Shown: positions 31,493 through 41,713 of the stretch, one piece after another | Position numbering within the stretch: position 1 is the first letter of the stretch | Layout of the letters: every line of letters starts with the position of its first letter | Assembly: GCF_011758805.1 (NCBI RefSeq) | Contig: NZ_JAANOW010000004.1 | Location: forward strand, 124,001 to 188,000 | Length of the DNA stretch: 64,000 bases | Source: Mycolicibacterium fluoranthenivorans | GTDB taxonomy: Bacteria; Actinomycetota; Actinomycetes; Mycobacteriales; Mycobacteriaceae | Direction of reading: 5' to 3' | Position numbers and translations under genes: made by a program | The notes under the pieces: generated by a model | Told to the model about the DNA's origin: nothing | The model's database searches: none | Seen by the model: the letters and a program-made list of their open reading frames with translations, nothing else

Positions 31493-32454
31493 TTCGGCGG
31501 CTGGAACGGGGCTCCTGCCCGCGCCATCCCCGCCGCCCGGCCCTTGCCCGCGATCACCAGCGCCATCTTGCGACTGGCCTCGTCGATCATCTCGTCACCG
31601 AGCATCACCGCGCCCCGTGCGCCGCCCGCCTGCGAGGTGTGCCAGTCGTAGGCTTCCAGGATCAGCTCCGCGTGGTCGTAATCGTCCTGCCGGGGGCTGA
31701 ACACCTCATTGCCCGCCGCGATCTGATCCGGGTGCAACACCCACTTGCCGTCGTAGCCGAGGGCAGCGACGCGCCCGGCGATCCGGCGGAACGCCTCGGT
31801 GTCGCGCACCTTCAGATACGGCCCGTCGATGGCGTTGATGCCGTGGGTACGGGCCGCGACCAGGATCGTCATCAGCACGTGGTGGTGGGCGTCGCCCACG
31901 TCATAGCCCTCGGGCTGCTCCCCCACCACGAGGGTGCGCATGTTGAGGCTGGCCATCATGTCCGCCGGACCGAGTACGAGGGCCTGTACCCGCGGCGCGG
32001 CGGCGATCTCGTTCACATGGGTCAACCCGGCCGCGTTCTCGATCTGGGCCTCGATGCCGATGCGGCCCACGGGAAGTCCGTGGGTCAGTTCCAGTTGGGT
32101 CAGCAACAGATCCAGTGCGCGCACGTGCGAGGCGTCGGTCACCTTGGGCAGCACCACGATGTCGAGAACCGAACCCGCTCGTGCCACTTCGGTGACCACC
32201 TCGATGACGTCGGCGTGGGTCCAGGGCGTGGTCCAGTCGTTGACCCGCACACCCCGCAACTGCCCGGACCAGCCCGGCTCGGCCAGCGCGGCCGCGACCC
32301 GGGTTCGGGCGGCGGCCTTGGCGTCGGCGGCCACCGCATCCTCGAGGTCGAGGAATACCAGGTCGGCGCCCAGAGACTTGGCCTTCTGAATCATCTTGTC
32401 GCTACTACCCGGAACCGAGAGGCACGTTCGGCGGGGGCGATAGAGGTTGTCCAC
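31489..32454 (-). CDS. HpcH/HpaI (CitE-like) CoA-ester lyase
   Basis: Aldolase-superfamily TIM barrel for C-C cleavage of acyl-CoAs such as citramalyl- or malyl-CoA, about 321 residues. YRPRRTCLSVPGSS is the typical start, LVFLDLEDAV carries the acidic metal-site region, RVNDWTTPW the substrate/CoA segment, GIEAQIENAAGL the second acidic site, and GKWVLHPDQI the end of the barrel. GTG at 32452-32454 gives the family-like N-terminus; ATG at 32481 or TTG at 32493 are possible, but would overlap the divergent gene. The substrate is undetermined. Confidence 0.85.
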   Translation of the reverse strand: MDNLYRPRRTCLSVPGSSDKMIQKAKSLGADLVFLDLEDAVAADAKAAARTRVAAALAEPGWSGQLRGVRVNDWTTPWTHADVIEVVTEVARAGSVLDIVVLPKVTDASHVRALDLLLTQLELTHGLPVGRIGIEAQIENAAGLTHVNEIAAAPRVQALVLGPADMMASLNMRTLVVGEQPEGYDVGDAHHHVLMTILVAARTHGINAIDGPYLKVRDTEAFRRIAGRVAALGYDGKWVLHPDQIAAGNEVFSPRQDDYDHAELILEAYDWHTSQAGGARGAVMLGDEMIDEASRKMALVIAGKGRAAGMARAGAPFQPPN

Positions 32455-32479
32455 ACCGTCAGTCTCTACGCTTGCCCTC

Positions 32480-33766
32480 ATGGCGGCGGTCAACCGGGTC
32501 TATACGGCCCGACTTGCGGGGATGGTGGTGCTCGGCCCGGACGGCGAGTCCATTGGCCGCGTCCGCGATGTGGTGGTGAGCATCAGCGTCGTGCGCCAAC
32601 AACCCCGAGTCCTCGGACTGGTCGTCGAATTGCTCACGCGCAGAAGAATTTTCGTCCCTATCCTGAGGGTGACGGCGATCGAGCCGAATGCGGTGACACT
32701 CAGTACCGGCAACGTCTCGCTCCGCCGGTTCGCGCAGCGTCCCGGCGAGGTTCTGGTCCTGGGCCAGGTGCTCGACACCCGGGTCCGGGTCAACGATCCG
32801 GAGCTCGAAATGCTCAGCGGCACCGACGTCGTCGTGGTCGACCTCGGTATCGAGCAGGTGCGCTCCCGGGACTGGATGGTGACCAAGGTCGCAGTACGCC
32901 AGCACCGCAGACTCGGCCGCCGCACCGCCATGCACATCGTCGATTGGCAGAACGTCACCGGCCTCACCCCGGCGGCACTGAACCTGCCCGGCCAGGGCGT
33001 GGCGCAGCTGCTGGCGCAGTTCGAGGGCCAGCGGCCCATCGAGGTGGCCGACGCCATCCGCGACCTGCCCCCCAAACGCCGCTACGAGGTGGTCGCCGCC
33101 CTGGGCGACGAGCGACTGGCCGACATCCTGCAGGAGCTGCCCGAGAGCGAGCAGGCCGAGCTGCTGGACCAGATGGACACCGAGCGCGCCGCCGACGTGC
33201 TCGAAGAGATGGACCCCGACGACGCCGCCGACCTGCTCGGCGAGCTGGACGCCACCCGCGCCGAGATCCTGCTGGCCCGGATGGACCCGGAGGATTCCGA
33301 GCCCGTGCGCCGGCTGCTCAAGCACTCCCCCGACACCGCCGGCGGTCTGATGACCTCCGATCCGGTCGTGCTGGCCCCGGACACCACCGTGGCCGAGGCG
33401 CTGGCCCGGATCCGCGATCCCGACCTGACCCCCGCACTGGCCTCCCTGGCTTTCGTCGTGCGCCCACCGACCGCCACCCCGACCGGCCGCTACCTGGGCT
33501 GTGTGCACCTGCAGCGGCTGCTGCGCGAGCCGCCGGCCACGCTGGTCAGCGGCATCGTCGACAAAGATCTGCCCAGCTTGACCCCGGAGACGTCGCTGAA
33601 CGCCGTGACGCGGTACTTCGCCGCCTACAACCTGGTGTGCGGGCCCGTGGTGGACGAGGAGAGCCACCTGCTGGGCGCGGTGTCGGTCGACGACGTGCTC
33701 GACCACCTGCTGCCGCACGACTGGCGCGTGCGCTCCGAAGAGCCGGAGCTGGGGGCCGCGACATGA
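32480..33766 (+). CDS. PRC-barrel / MgtE-N / CBS domain protein (Rv1232c-like)
   Basis: 428 residues without a TM channel domain. The N-terminus (RLAGMVVLGPDGESIGRVRDV) is a PRC-barrel. The middle is the MgtE intracellular N domain, made of helical repeats such as LQELPESEQAELLDQMD and LEEMDPDDAADLLGELD. Two CBS modules follow (MTSDPVVLAPDTTVAEAL and LGAVSVDDVLDHLL). MgtE N and CBS sense Mg2+ and nucleotides in the full channel, so this looks like a free sensor module. ATG 32480; the stop overlaps the next ATG. Confidence 0.85.
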   Translation: MAAVNRVYTARLAGMVVLGPDGESIGRVRDVVVSISVVRQQPRVLGLVVELLTRRRIFVPILRVTAIEPNAVTLSTGNVSLRRFAQRPGEVLVLGQVLDTRVRVNDPELEMLSGTDVVVVDLGIEQVRSRDWMVTKVAVRQHRRLGRRTAMHIVDWQNVTGLTPAALNLPGQGVAQLLAQFEGQRPIEVADAIRDLPPKRRYEVVAALGDERLADILQELPESEQAELLDQMDTERAADVLEEMDPDDAADLLGELDATRAEILLARMDPEDSEPVRRLLKHSPDTAGGLMTSDPVVLAPDTTVAEALARIRDPDLTPALASLAFVVRPPTATPTGRYLGCVHLQRLLREPPATLVSGIVDKDLPSLTPETSLNAVTRYFAAYNLVCGPVVDEESHLLGAVSVDDVLDHLLPHDWRVRSEEPELGAAT

Positions 33767-34332
33767 GCGACCCGTCGACCCGTCAGCGCATCGACACCCC
33801 GCGGATATCGCGGTGGCGACTGACGCCACAGTTCGACGTCGAGGCGGCGGGGCGGTTCGGCGAATCGTTCGCCCGGTTCCTGGGCACCGGCCGCTACCTG
33901 GCCATCCAGACCGTCTTCGTCATCGTATGGATCGCGCTGAACCTCTTCGCCGTCAAGCTGCAGTGGGACCCGTACCCGTTCATCCTGCTCAACCTGGCGT
34001 TCTCCACCCAGGCCGCCTACGCCGCCCCGCTGATCCTGCTCGCCCAGAACCGACAGGAAAACCGGGACCGGGTGGCCCTGGAAGAGGACCGCCGCCGCGC
34101 CGAGCAGACCAAGGCCGACACCGAGTTCCTGGCCCGTGAGCTGGCCGCACTGCGTCTGGCGGTCGGCGAGGTGGCCACCCGCGACTATCTGCGCCACGAG
34201 CTGGAAGACCTGCGCGACATGCTCATCGAACTGGTGCCGCCCAAGGGCAAGAAGAAGAGCAAACAGGCCCCACCCCCGGTCGACGCCGAGACCACCGAGC
34301 CCGCCGAGATCGTTGCCGACAGCAATAGCTGA
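33763..34332 (+). CDS. DUF1003 membrane protein (Rv1231c-like)
   Basis: 189 residues. Two TM helices (YLAIQTVFVIVWIALNLFAV and PFILLNLAFSTQAAYAAPLI) are joined by a short loop and followed by LLAQNRQENRDRV, the hallmark of DUF1003. The C-terminal half is a charged coiled-coil (LARELAALRLAVGEV, LEDLRDMLIELV) with a Lys/Pro tail. Function unknown. ATG 33763 overlaps the preceding stop (ATGA), so it is coupled to the MgtE-N/CBS protein and may be its membrane partner. Confidence 0.88.
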   Translation: MSDPSTRQRIDTPRISRWRLTPQFDVEAAGRFGESFARFLGTGRYLAIQTVFVIVWIALNLFAVKLQWDPYPFILLNLAFSTQAAYAAPLILLAQNRQENRDRVALEEDRRRAEQTKADTEFLARELAALRLAVGEVATRDYLRHELEDLRDMLIELVPPKGKKKSKQAPPPVDAETTEPAEIVADSNS

Positions 34333-34370
34333 CCATTGCCGCACCACACGCCACACCCAGTGGGTATGGT

Positions 34371-34390
34371 GACTTGGTTCACAACCAGTC
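34371..34390 (+). promoter_or_regulatory. Imperfect dyad upstream of the transglycosylase gene
   Basis: GACTTGGTTCACAACCAGTC has GACT-GGTT / AACC-AGTC arms with one extra T and a CAC centre. It lies 26 bp before the GTG at 34417 and could be an operator or a leader hairpin. Evidence is the symmetry only. Confidence 0.3.
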
Positions 34391-34416
34391 GGGTACCGCA
34401 CAACGAGGACGGTTGA

Positions 34417-35667
34417 GTGTTCAAAGGGGGAGGCGCCGCCCTTGAGGCAGCGCGGCGCCGAGCAGGCAGAGCCGTCGGCAAGCCCGTATTCGGTATCGCG
34501 GTGCTCACGCCTGTCGTCCTGGCCATGAGCGTGGGAGCCTCGGCCCCCTCGGTGAAACCGGTACGCGACACCACGGTCACCACGCTGGCAGCCGTCGGCC
34601 CCGTCGCACCCGACGATTCCGGGGCGTCCATCGTGGCGGCCTACAAGACACCCCGGCCGTTCCGCATCGGCGGCGCGGCGCTGTCCGCTCCCCCACCCGC
34701 CGTCGTCATCAGTTCGCCCGGCAGCCTCCGCATCCCGGCGATCGTGCTGAACGCCTACCGCAACGCCGAACGCATGATGGCCGCCGCGGAACCGGGCTGC
34801 GGGATGAGCTGGAACATCCTGGCCGGTATCGGACGTATCGAGTCGATGCACGCCAACGGCGGCTCCACCGATATCAACGGCACCGCGGTGCGGCCGATCT
34901 ACGGCCCCGCACTGGACGGCACGCTGCCCGGCAACGAGATCATCGTGCAGAGCCGCAGCAACGACCGGGTCACCTTCGCGCGCGCCATGGGACCGATGCA
35001 GTTCCTGCCCGGCACGTGGGCGCGCTACGCCGTCGACGGCAACGGCGACGGAAAAGCCGACGTGCAGAACGTGTTCGACGCGACCCTGGCCGCGGCACGC
35101 TACCTGTGTGGTGGCGGGTTGAACATGCGCGATCCGAACCAGGCCATGACGGCGATCCTGCGCTACAACAATTCCGTCGCCTACGCCCAGAACGTGCTCG
35201 GGTGGGCGCGCGCCTACGCCACCGGTGTGGTGCCGGTGAACCTGCCCCCCATCACCGGACCGGTGCCGCCGCTGGGCGATGCCCACCTGGACAGCAATCC
35301 GGAGGGCATCGGGCCCGGCCTGCCCCTGAACGCCATCAGCTTGCCCGCGGGCGATCCGTTGGCCCTGACGCCGATCTTCGATGTGGGTCGCACCGACGTC
35401 GCCAGCCAGTTGCCGACCGCGCCCGGACCTGGACAGGCGGTGGCACCGCAACAGAACTGCGCGGTGTTCTGCATCGGCCAGAACCTGCCGGAACCCGAAC
35501 CCGCAGCGCCGCCGGCCGGGCTCGATCCGGCCGCTCCGCCACCGGTGTTCAACCCGTTCGCGCCGCCGCCTGCGCCTCCCGCGCCGGTGTTCAACCCCTT
35601 CGCGCCGCCGCCCGCACCCCCGGCCGCACCCGTTCCGCTGGGTCCGGCTCCCGGGCCTGCCAACTGA
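34417..35667 (+). CDS. Exported lytic murein transglycosylase (Rv1230c-like)
   Basis: Peptidoglycan-cleaving enzyme of 416 residues. The N-terminal hydrophobic segment (FGIAVLTPVVLAMSVGASA) is a signal or anchor. The catalytic domain (~110-280) includes NILAGIGRIESMHA with the probable catalytic Glu, RAMGPMQFLPGTW and ILRYNNSVAYAQNVL, as in the SLT/MltB-like family. The C-terminal ~130 residues are Pro-rich with two near copies of VFNPFAPPPAPP. Start GTG 34417. Wall remodelling is the likely role. Confidence 0.87.
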   Translation: MFKGGGAALEAARRRAGRAVGKPVFGIAVLTPVVLAMSVGASAPSVKPVRDTTVTTLAAVGPVAPDDSGASIVAAYKTPRPFRIGGAALSAPPPAVVISSPGSLRIPAIVLNAYRNAERMMAAAEPGCGMSWNILAGIGRIESMHANGGSTDINGTAVRPIYGPALDGTLPGNEIIVQSRSNDRVTFARAMGPMQFLPGTWARYAVDGNGDGKADVQNVFDATLAAARYLCGGGLNMRDPNQAMTAILRYNNSVAYAQNVLGWARAYATGVVPVNLPPITGPVPPLGDAHLDSNPEGIGPGLPLNAISLPAGDPLALTPIFDVGRTDVASQLPTAPGPGQAVAPQQNCAVFCIGQNLPEPEPAAPPAGLDPAAPPPVFNPFAPPPAPPAPVFNPFAPPPAPPAAPVPLGPAPGPAN

Positions 35668-35721
35668 CCCGGCAGCGACCCGGTCCAGAGGCCGCCGGTA
35701 TGCGGCCTAGACTCGCAGGTG

Positions 35722-36864
35722 ATGTCTGCGACGAACAACGATCTGTCAGCCGCGGTTCGCGCCGCGCTGGGCAAGGTCGTCGACCCCGAACTGCGCCGTC
35801 CGATCACCGAGGTCGGCATGGTCAAGAACGTCACCATCGATGATGCTGCCGGTGTGCACGTCGAGGTGTACCTGACCACGTCTGCCTGCCCGAAGAAGAC
35901 CGAGATCATCGACCGCGTCACCGCGGCGGTGACCGATGTGCCGGGCACGGGTGCGGTCAAGGTCACCCTCGATGTGATGGACGACGAGCAGCGCGCAGAA
36001 CTGCGCAAGCTGCTGCGCGGCGACTCCCGCGAACCGGTCATCCCGTTCGCCCAGCCCAACTCGCTGACCCGGGTGTACGCCGTCGCGTCCGGCAAGGGTG
36101 GCGTCGGCAAGTCCAGCGTGACGGTCAACCTGGCCGCCGCACTGGCCGCGCGCGGGCTCTCGGTGGGCCTGCTGGACGCCGATATCTACGGCCATTCGGT
36201 GCCCCGCATGATGGGCGTCGTGGACCGGCCCACACAGGTCGATTCGATGATCCTGCCGCCGATCGCCCACGAGGTGAAGGTCATCTCGATCGCCATGTTC
36301 ACCCAGGGCAACACCCCGGTGGTGTGGCGCGGACCGATGCTGCACCGCGCGCTGCAGCAGTTCCTGGCCGACGTGTACTGGGGCGACCTGGACGTGCTGC
36401 TGCTGGATCTGCCGCCCGGCACCGGCGATATCGCGATCTCGGTGTCTCAGCTGATCCCCGGCGCCGAGATCCTGGTGGTCACCACGCCCCAGTCGGCGGC
36501 CGCCGAGGTCGCCGAACGGGCCGGTGCGATCGCCCTGCAGACGCGGCAGCGGATCGTGGGCGTCGTGGAGAACATGGCCGGGCTGACCCTGCCCGACGGA
36601 ACGGTCATGCAGATCTTCGGTGAGGGCGGTGGCCGACAGGTGGCCGACTCACTGACGCGTTCGGTGGGGGCCGATGTGCCGCTGCTGGGCCAGATACCGC
36701 TCGACCCGGCGCTGGTGGCCGCGGGCGACAGTGGCGTGCCGCTGGTGCTCACGGCCCCGGATTCGGCGGCCGGTAAGGAATTGCGCAAGGTCGCCGACGC
36801 CCTGGGGGCACGCAAGCGCGGGCTCGCCGGCATGTCGTTGGGGCTGGACCCCGCCGGGCGGTAA
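35722..36864 (+). CDS. mrp: Mrp/NBP35-family Fe-S cluster carrier ATPase
   Basis: P-loop scaffold/carrier for iron-sulfur clusters, about 380 residues. The N-terminal DUF59/MIP18 domain (~1-95) has VDPELRRPITEVGMV and SACPKKTEI. The ATPase domain has the deviant Walker A ASGKGGVGKSS, ADIYGHSVPRM and LLDLPPGTGD. The usual C-terminal CxxC of many Mrp proteins is not seen. ATG 35722 is preferred over GTG 35719. It matches Rv1229c. The gene converges on tatB with only 10 bp between stops. Confidence 0.93.
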   Translation: MSATNNDLSAAVRAALGKVVDPELRRPITEVGMVKNVTIDDAAGVHVEVYLTTSACPKKTEIIDRVTAAVTDVPGTGAVKVTLDVMDDEQRAELRKLLRGDSREPVIPFAQPNSLTRVYAVASGKGGVGKSSVTVNLAAALAARGLSVGLLDADIYGHSVPRMMGVVDRPTQVDSMILPPIAHEVKVISIAMFTQGNTPVVWRGPMLHRALQQFLADVYWGDLDVLLLDLPPGTGDIAISVSQLIPGAEILVVTTPQSAAAEVAERAGAIALQTRQRIVGVVENMAGLTLPDGTVMQIFGEGGGRQVADSLTRSVGADVPLLGQIPLDPALVAAGDSGVPLVLTAPDSAAGKELRKVADALGARKRGLAGMSLGLDPAGR

Positions 36865-36874
36865 ACGCCGGGCG

Positions 36875-37273
36875 CTAAGTGGCGTCGCTGTCGAACCTGG
36901 TGACGCCCGGTTCGGCCGGGGGCTGCTCGGGACTTTCCACGGGCGTGGGCCCGTCGGGTGACACCGGCTTGGTGGGCTTGTCGAAATTGCCCGTCAGGAA
37001 CGAGTCATCGCCGTCGAGCAGGTGCTTGGTCAGCGCCGCACGCGGCGTCATCCCGCGCAGCTTCTGCAGTTCGGAGAGCGGTTCGCGCAGATCGTCGAAC
37101 TCCGGCCCCAGGTCCTCGCGGAGTTGGCTGGTCGCCCCGCTGAGGTATTCACGGGCCTGTTTGAGCGTGCCCGCGGTCCATCGGATGGCACCGGGCAGCC
37201 GTTCGGGACCCAGGATCACCAGTCCGGCGATCACCAGGATCAGCATCTCGCCCCAGCCGACGTTCGCGAACAT
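36875..37273 (-). CDS. tatB: Twin-arginine translocase subunit TatB
   Basis: Tat receptor subunit, 132 residues. The short N-terminal TM helix ([18 protein letters not shown]) with the conserved Glu, Gly-Pro hinge and Pro is diagnostic. An amphipathic helix ([16 protein letters not shown]) and a disordered acidic/proline tail follow. ATG 37271-37273 lies 3 bp after the htrA stop, so htrA and tatB are co-translated. tatA and tatC are not nearby, as in M. tuberculosis. Confidence 0.93.
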   Translation of the reverse strand: MFANVGWGEMLILVIAGLVILGPERLPGAIRWTAGTLKQAREYLSGATSQLREDLGPEFDDLREPLSELQKLRGMTPRAALTKHLLDGDDSFLTGNFDKPTKPVSPDGPTPVESPEQPPAEPGVTRFDSDAT

Positions 37274-37276
37274 CGG

Positions 37277-38833
<1,557 letters not shown>

Positions 38834-39229
38834 CTACCGGCGCTTGCGGCGGGTCCGAGCCGACTCTTCCGCCAACTCCCGAGCCGTCTGCTCGGCGGAC
38901 ACTTCCCTCGGATTCTCCTCCGGGATCTGGGACAACAAGCCCAGGAGCGCACTCGGGATGGCAATCGGGCACGAGTCCCGCAGCGCACTTCGGGCCTGAC
39001 GCTGGGCGTCGACTTCGCCGGCACACTGCGGGCACAGCGAGAGGTGATGGCCGGCACGCAGGTGAGCCGTCATCCGCAGCTCACCGTCGACGAACGCGGC
39101 GATGGCCTCGGTCGACAGGTGTTCGGTGGACCGGAAGCGGCGCGGACCGACGGGCTCACTGCTCTGCGACGCGAACTGGGTGGGCAACCAGGAGAAGGCG
39201 CGGCGGAACACATCCCCGGGGTCGACCAT
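38834..39229 (-). CDS. rseA: Anti-sigma factor RseA
   Basis: Zinc-binding anti-sigma factor that holds SigE inactive, about 131 residues. The N-terminus FRRAFSWLPTQFASQS and the ZAS motif (HLRAGHHLSLCPQCAGEV, His-x3-Cys-x2-Cys) match mycobacterial RseA; the tail is basic (ARTRRKRR). No TM helix is seen, in keeping with the soluble mycobacterial protein. Start is ATG 39229 or the adjoining GTG 39232; GAGGAG lies just upstream. An in-frame extension to 39541 crosses sigE and is not real. Release is by phosphorylation and proteolysis in M. tuberculosis. Confidence 0.92.
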   Translation of the reverse strand: MVDPGDVFRRAFSWLPTQFASQSSEPVGPRRFRSTEHLSTEAIAAFVDGELRMTAHLRAGHHLSLCPQCAGEVDAQRQARSALRDSCPIAIPSALLGLLSQIPEENPREVSAEQTARELAEESARTRRKRR

Positions 39230-39317
39230 CACCCAGCTCCTCTCTGGCCACCGCGCTTCACACGCACACTGTTCTTTTGAATGTAGCGCGGGAAGCTGAG
39301 CCCCACACCTACGACGC

Positions 39318-40082
39318 TCAGGCGGAGGTCGGCAGCGTGTCGGAGTGCTTGGCCAGATGCTCGCGCAGCGCCTGCCGTCCGCGGTGGATGCGGCTGCGCA
39401 CCGTGCCGAGCTTGACGCCCAGGGTGGCGCCGATCTCCTCGTAGGACAGACCTTCGATATCGCACAGGACGACCGCCGCGCGGAATTCCGGCGGCAGCGA
39501 GTCCAGGGCCGCCTGCAGATCCGGGCCCAGCCGCGAATCATGGAAGATCTGCTCGGGGTTGGGATCCTCGGCCGGCACGCGGTCGTAGTCCTCGGGCAGC
39601 GCCTCCATGCGGATGCGAGTGCGGCGGCGCACCATGTCCAGGAACAGGTTCGTGGTGATGCGGTGCAGCCAGCCCTCGAACGTGCCCGGCTGGTAGTTCT
39701 GCACCGAACGGAACACCCGGATGAAGGTCTCCTGGGTCAGATCCTCGGCGTCCTGCTGGTTACCCGACAGGCGGTAGGCCAGCCGGTAGACGCGGTCGGC
39801 GTGCTGACGAACGAGCTCGTCCCACGATGGCATGGCTGCTTTGTCACCGGTGGCGTCGAACACCGCCGTTCCGGTCAGCTCCTCGGACGGCTCCACCCAA
39901 TCGGCATCCGCGTACTGCTCCAAATGGGGCATCGAGACCGGGGTGGCCAGGCGCGTGGTGGTGTTCGTCGGATCCTCCGTATCGGTGAGGCAACCAGCCG
40001 TTTCGGCCGATTGCTCGGTGCCTTTGGCAACGCGACTCTGGATATCGCTATTCCCCGAGTGCCAGCTCCCGCCGATGTTCAT
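39318..40082 (-). CDS. sigE: ECF RNA polymerase sigma factor SigE
   Basis: Extracytoplasmic-function sigma factor for surface, heat and oxidative stress, 254 residues. Region 2 includes [16 protein letters not shown] and the -10-binding segment [18 protein letters not shown]. Region 4 contains [19 protein letters not shown] and the [23 protein letters not shown]. The N-terminal ~70 residues are an extension known from mycobacterial SigE, where several translation starts are used; ATG 40080-40082 gives the longest form. It heads sigE-rseA-htrA-tatB. Confidence 0.95.
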   Translation of the reverse strand: MNIGGSWHSGNSDIQSRVAKGTEQSAETAGCLTDTEDPTNTTTRLATPVSMPHLEQYADADWVEPSEELTGTAVFDATGDKAAMPSWDELVRQHADRVYRLAYRLSGNQQDAEDLTQETFIRVFRSVQNYQPGTFEGWLHRITTNLFLDMVRRRTRIRMEALPEDYDRVPAEDPNPEQIFHDSRLGPDLQAALDSLPPEFRAAVVLCDIEGLSYEEIGATLGVKLGTVRSRIHRGRQALREHLAKHSDTLPTSA

Positions 40083-40259
40083 GCAAGTACCGTCGCTGAC
40101 CGGTGTGAGGTAGGCATAGGAGAAAACTGATTAATTCCTGAGAAAGCGGGATACCCGATACCCCACCAGGCAAAACCTGCCGAAATTCGGGGTGATCCTG
40201 ATTTCCGGGGCGGGCGTGTCGATGCGCGGGGCCGTGCGTCTTCGCTCTACGCTGCGGGC

Positions 40260-40910
40260 ATGGCCACCACCGACGACGCCGCACAGCGTGCTCACGCGAT
40301 CGTCTCGCACGCCGAGGGCTCGATCACGGAGGACAACGTCACCGCGGCGGCCCGGGAACGCGCCGTCGACAGCGGCGCCGGAGCCGTCACCCCGGCGGTC
40401 GGAGCCCTGCTCAGCGTGCTGGCCCGGCTGACCGGCGCGAAGGCGGTCGTCGAGGTCGGGACCGGGGCGGGCGTGAGCGGATTGTGGCTGCTGGCCGGTA
40501 TGCGCGAGGACGGTGTGCTCACCACGATCGATATCGAGCCCGAGTACCAGCGCCTGGCCAAGCAGGCCTTCGTCGAGGCCGGGGTGGGGCCGTCGCGCAC
40601 CCGGCTGATTGCCGGTCGCGCTCAGGAAGTGCTGACCCGGCTGGCCGACGAGTCCTACGACCTGGTGTTCATCGATGCCGCGCCGACGGATCAGCCGGTC
40701 TACGTGGCCGAGGCCGTGCGGCTGCTGCGCCCGGGCGGGGCGGTCGTCGTGCACCGCGCCGCACTCGGCGGCCGGGCCGGCGATGCCACCGCCAACGATG
40801 CCGAGGTGAGCGCCGTACGTGAGGCGGCCCGGCTGATCGCCGAGGACGAACGCTTCACCCCGGTGCTCGTGCCGTTGGGCGACGGGCTGCTCGCCGCCGC
40901 GCGCGACTGA
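40260..40910 (+). CDS. SAM-dependent O-methyltransferase (Rv1220c-like)
   Basis: Class I methyltransferase of the catechol/caffeoyl-CoA OMT family, 216 residues. The SAM site is [16 protein letters not shown], followed by [18 protein letters not shown] (acidic end of beta-2) and [10 protein letters not shown] (metal-binding Asp). The natural substrate is unknown. Start ATG 40260. It is divergent from sigE across 177 bp, as Rv1220c is from Rv1221. Confidence 0.9.
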   Translation: MATTDDAAQRAHAIVSHAEGSITEDNVTAAARERAVDSGAGAVTPAVGALLSVLARLTGAKAVVEVGTGAGVSGLWLLAGMREDGVLTTIDIEPEYQRLAKQAFVEAGVGPSRTRLIAGRAQEVLTRLADESYDLVFIDAAPTDQPVYVAEAVRLLRPGGAVVVHRAALGGRAGDATANDAEVSAVREAARLIAEDERFTPVLVPLGDGLLAAARD

Positions 40911-40923
40911 CCTTCTCCGCGCC

Positions 40924-40984
40924 CGCGAGATTGCGGTTGTTGCGTCCCCCTCTCGCACTTCTGCGCAGTAACGGCAATCTCGCG
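40924..40984 (+). terminator. Long-loop hairpin after the methyltransferase gene
   Basis: CGCGAGATTGC (40924-40934) pairs perfectly with GCAATCTCGCG (40974-40984) around 39 nt, and the inner flanks (TTGTTGCG / CGCAGTAA) can extend the stem partly. It begins 14 bp after the stop codon, which suggests a terminator or transcript-end structure. Its sequence is related to the kgd hairpin. Confidence 0.55.
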
Positions 40985-41027
40985 TGATCTTTACCAATTC
41001 CTGACGTACTCGCCTCTTGACCGAACA

Positions 41028-41043
41028 CTAAACACGCGTTTAG
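41028..41043. promoter_or_regulatory. TetR operator, site 1
   Basis: CTAAACACGCGTTTAG: perfect 6-bp arms CTAAAC/GTTTAG around ACGC. It is one of two near-identical dyads whose starts are 20 bp apart, directly before the TetR gene, consistent with autoregulation. Confidence 0.65.
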
Positions 41044-41047
41044 CGTA

Positions 41048-41063
41048 CTGAACATGCGTTCAG
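41048..41063. promoter_or_regulatory. TetR operator, site 2 (spans the TetR start codon)
   Basis: CTGAACATGCGTTCAG: perfect arms CTGAAC/GTTCAG around ATGC. It follows site 1 with two helical turns between starts and contains the ATG of the TetR gene (41054), so binding would block initiation of the whole operon. Confidence 0.65.
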
Positions 41064-41713
41064 TCGACGATCTGACCGCGGCGGCCCGAATCCGCGACGC
41101 CGCGATCGACCAGTTCGGTCAGCACGGCTTCGGCACCAGCGTGCGGGCCATCGCCACCGCGGCGGGTGTCAGCCCCGGCCTGGTGATCCATCACTTCGGT
41201 TCCAAGGACAAGCTGCGCCAGGCGTGCGACGACTACGTCGCCGAGTCGATCCTGGAAGCCAAGACCGAATCCATCCAGAGCACCGACCCGGCGAGTTGGT
41301 TCGCCCAGATGGCCGAGATCGAGTCGTTCGCGCCCGCGATGGCCTACCTGGTGCGCGCCATGCAGAGCGGCGGCGAACTGTCGAACAAGTTGTGGCGCAG
41401 GATGCTCGACAACACCGAGCAGTACATGGAGGAGGGCGTTCGGGCCGGCACCGTCAAGCCGAGCCGTAACCCGAAGGCGCGCGCCCGATTCCTGGCCATG
41501 GCCGGCGGCGGCGCATTCCTGATGTATCTCCAACTGCACGAGAACCCGACCGACCTGCGGACGGTTCTGCACGACTACGCCCAGGAGATGGTGCTGCCGG
41601 CCCTCGAGGTCTACACCCAGGGCCTGCTCACCGACTCCACCATGTACGACGCGTTCGTCGCACAGGACGAACAGGGACTGCCCATCGCCACATCTCCGGA
41701 AGGAAACGAATGA
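41054..41713 (+). CDS. TetR-family repressor of the ABC exporter operon (Rv1219c-like)
   Basis: 219 residues. The HTH is canonical ([31 protein letters not shown]); the C-terminal ligand domain runs to the end ([18 protein letters not shown]). The ATG at 41054 sits inside the second of two dyad operators. The stop overlaps the ATG of the ABC ATPase gene, so regulator and exporter are one operon. M. tuberculosis Rv1219c controls the Rv1218c-Rv1217c multidrug exporter in the same arrangement, which makes drug- or lipid-induced derepression likely. Confidence 0.92.
   Translation: MRSVDDLTAAARIRDAAIDQFGQHGFGTSVRAIATAAGVSPGLVIHHFGSKDKLRQACDDYVAESILEAKTESIQSTDPASWFAQMAEIESFAPAMAYLVRAMQSGGELSNKLWRRMLDNTEQYMEEGVRAGTVKPSRNPKARARFLAMAGGGAFLMYLQLHENPTDLRTVLHDYAQEMVLPALEVYTQGLLTDSTMYDAFVAQDEQGLPIATSPEGNE

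Noticed and set aside
31453..33762. Long open frame running into the DUF1003 gene
   Set aside because: Only the part from 33763 has family features; upstream sequence is antisense to the CoA-ester lyase and out of frame with the MgtE-N gene.
33625..35451. 608-codon frame opposite DUF1003 and the transglycosylase
   Set aside because: Arg/Gly/His-rich shadow without motifs.
35540..35640. Tandem repeat in DNA as a possible repeat array
   Set aside because: It is the coding repeat for the VFNPFAPPPAPP protein blocks, not a CRISPR or intergenic repeat.
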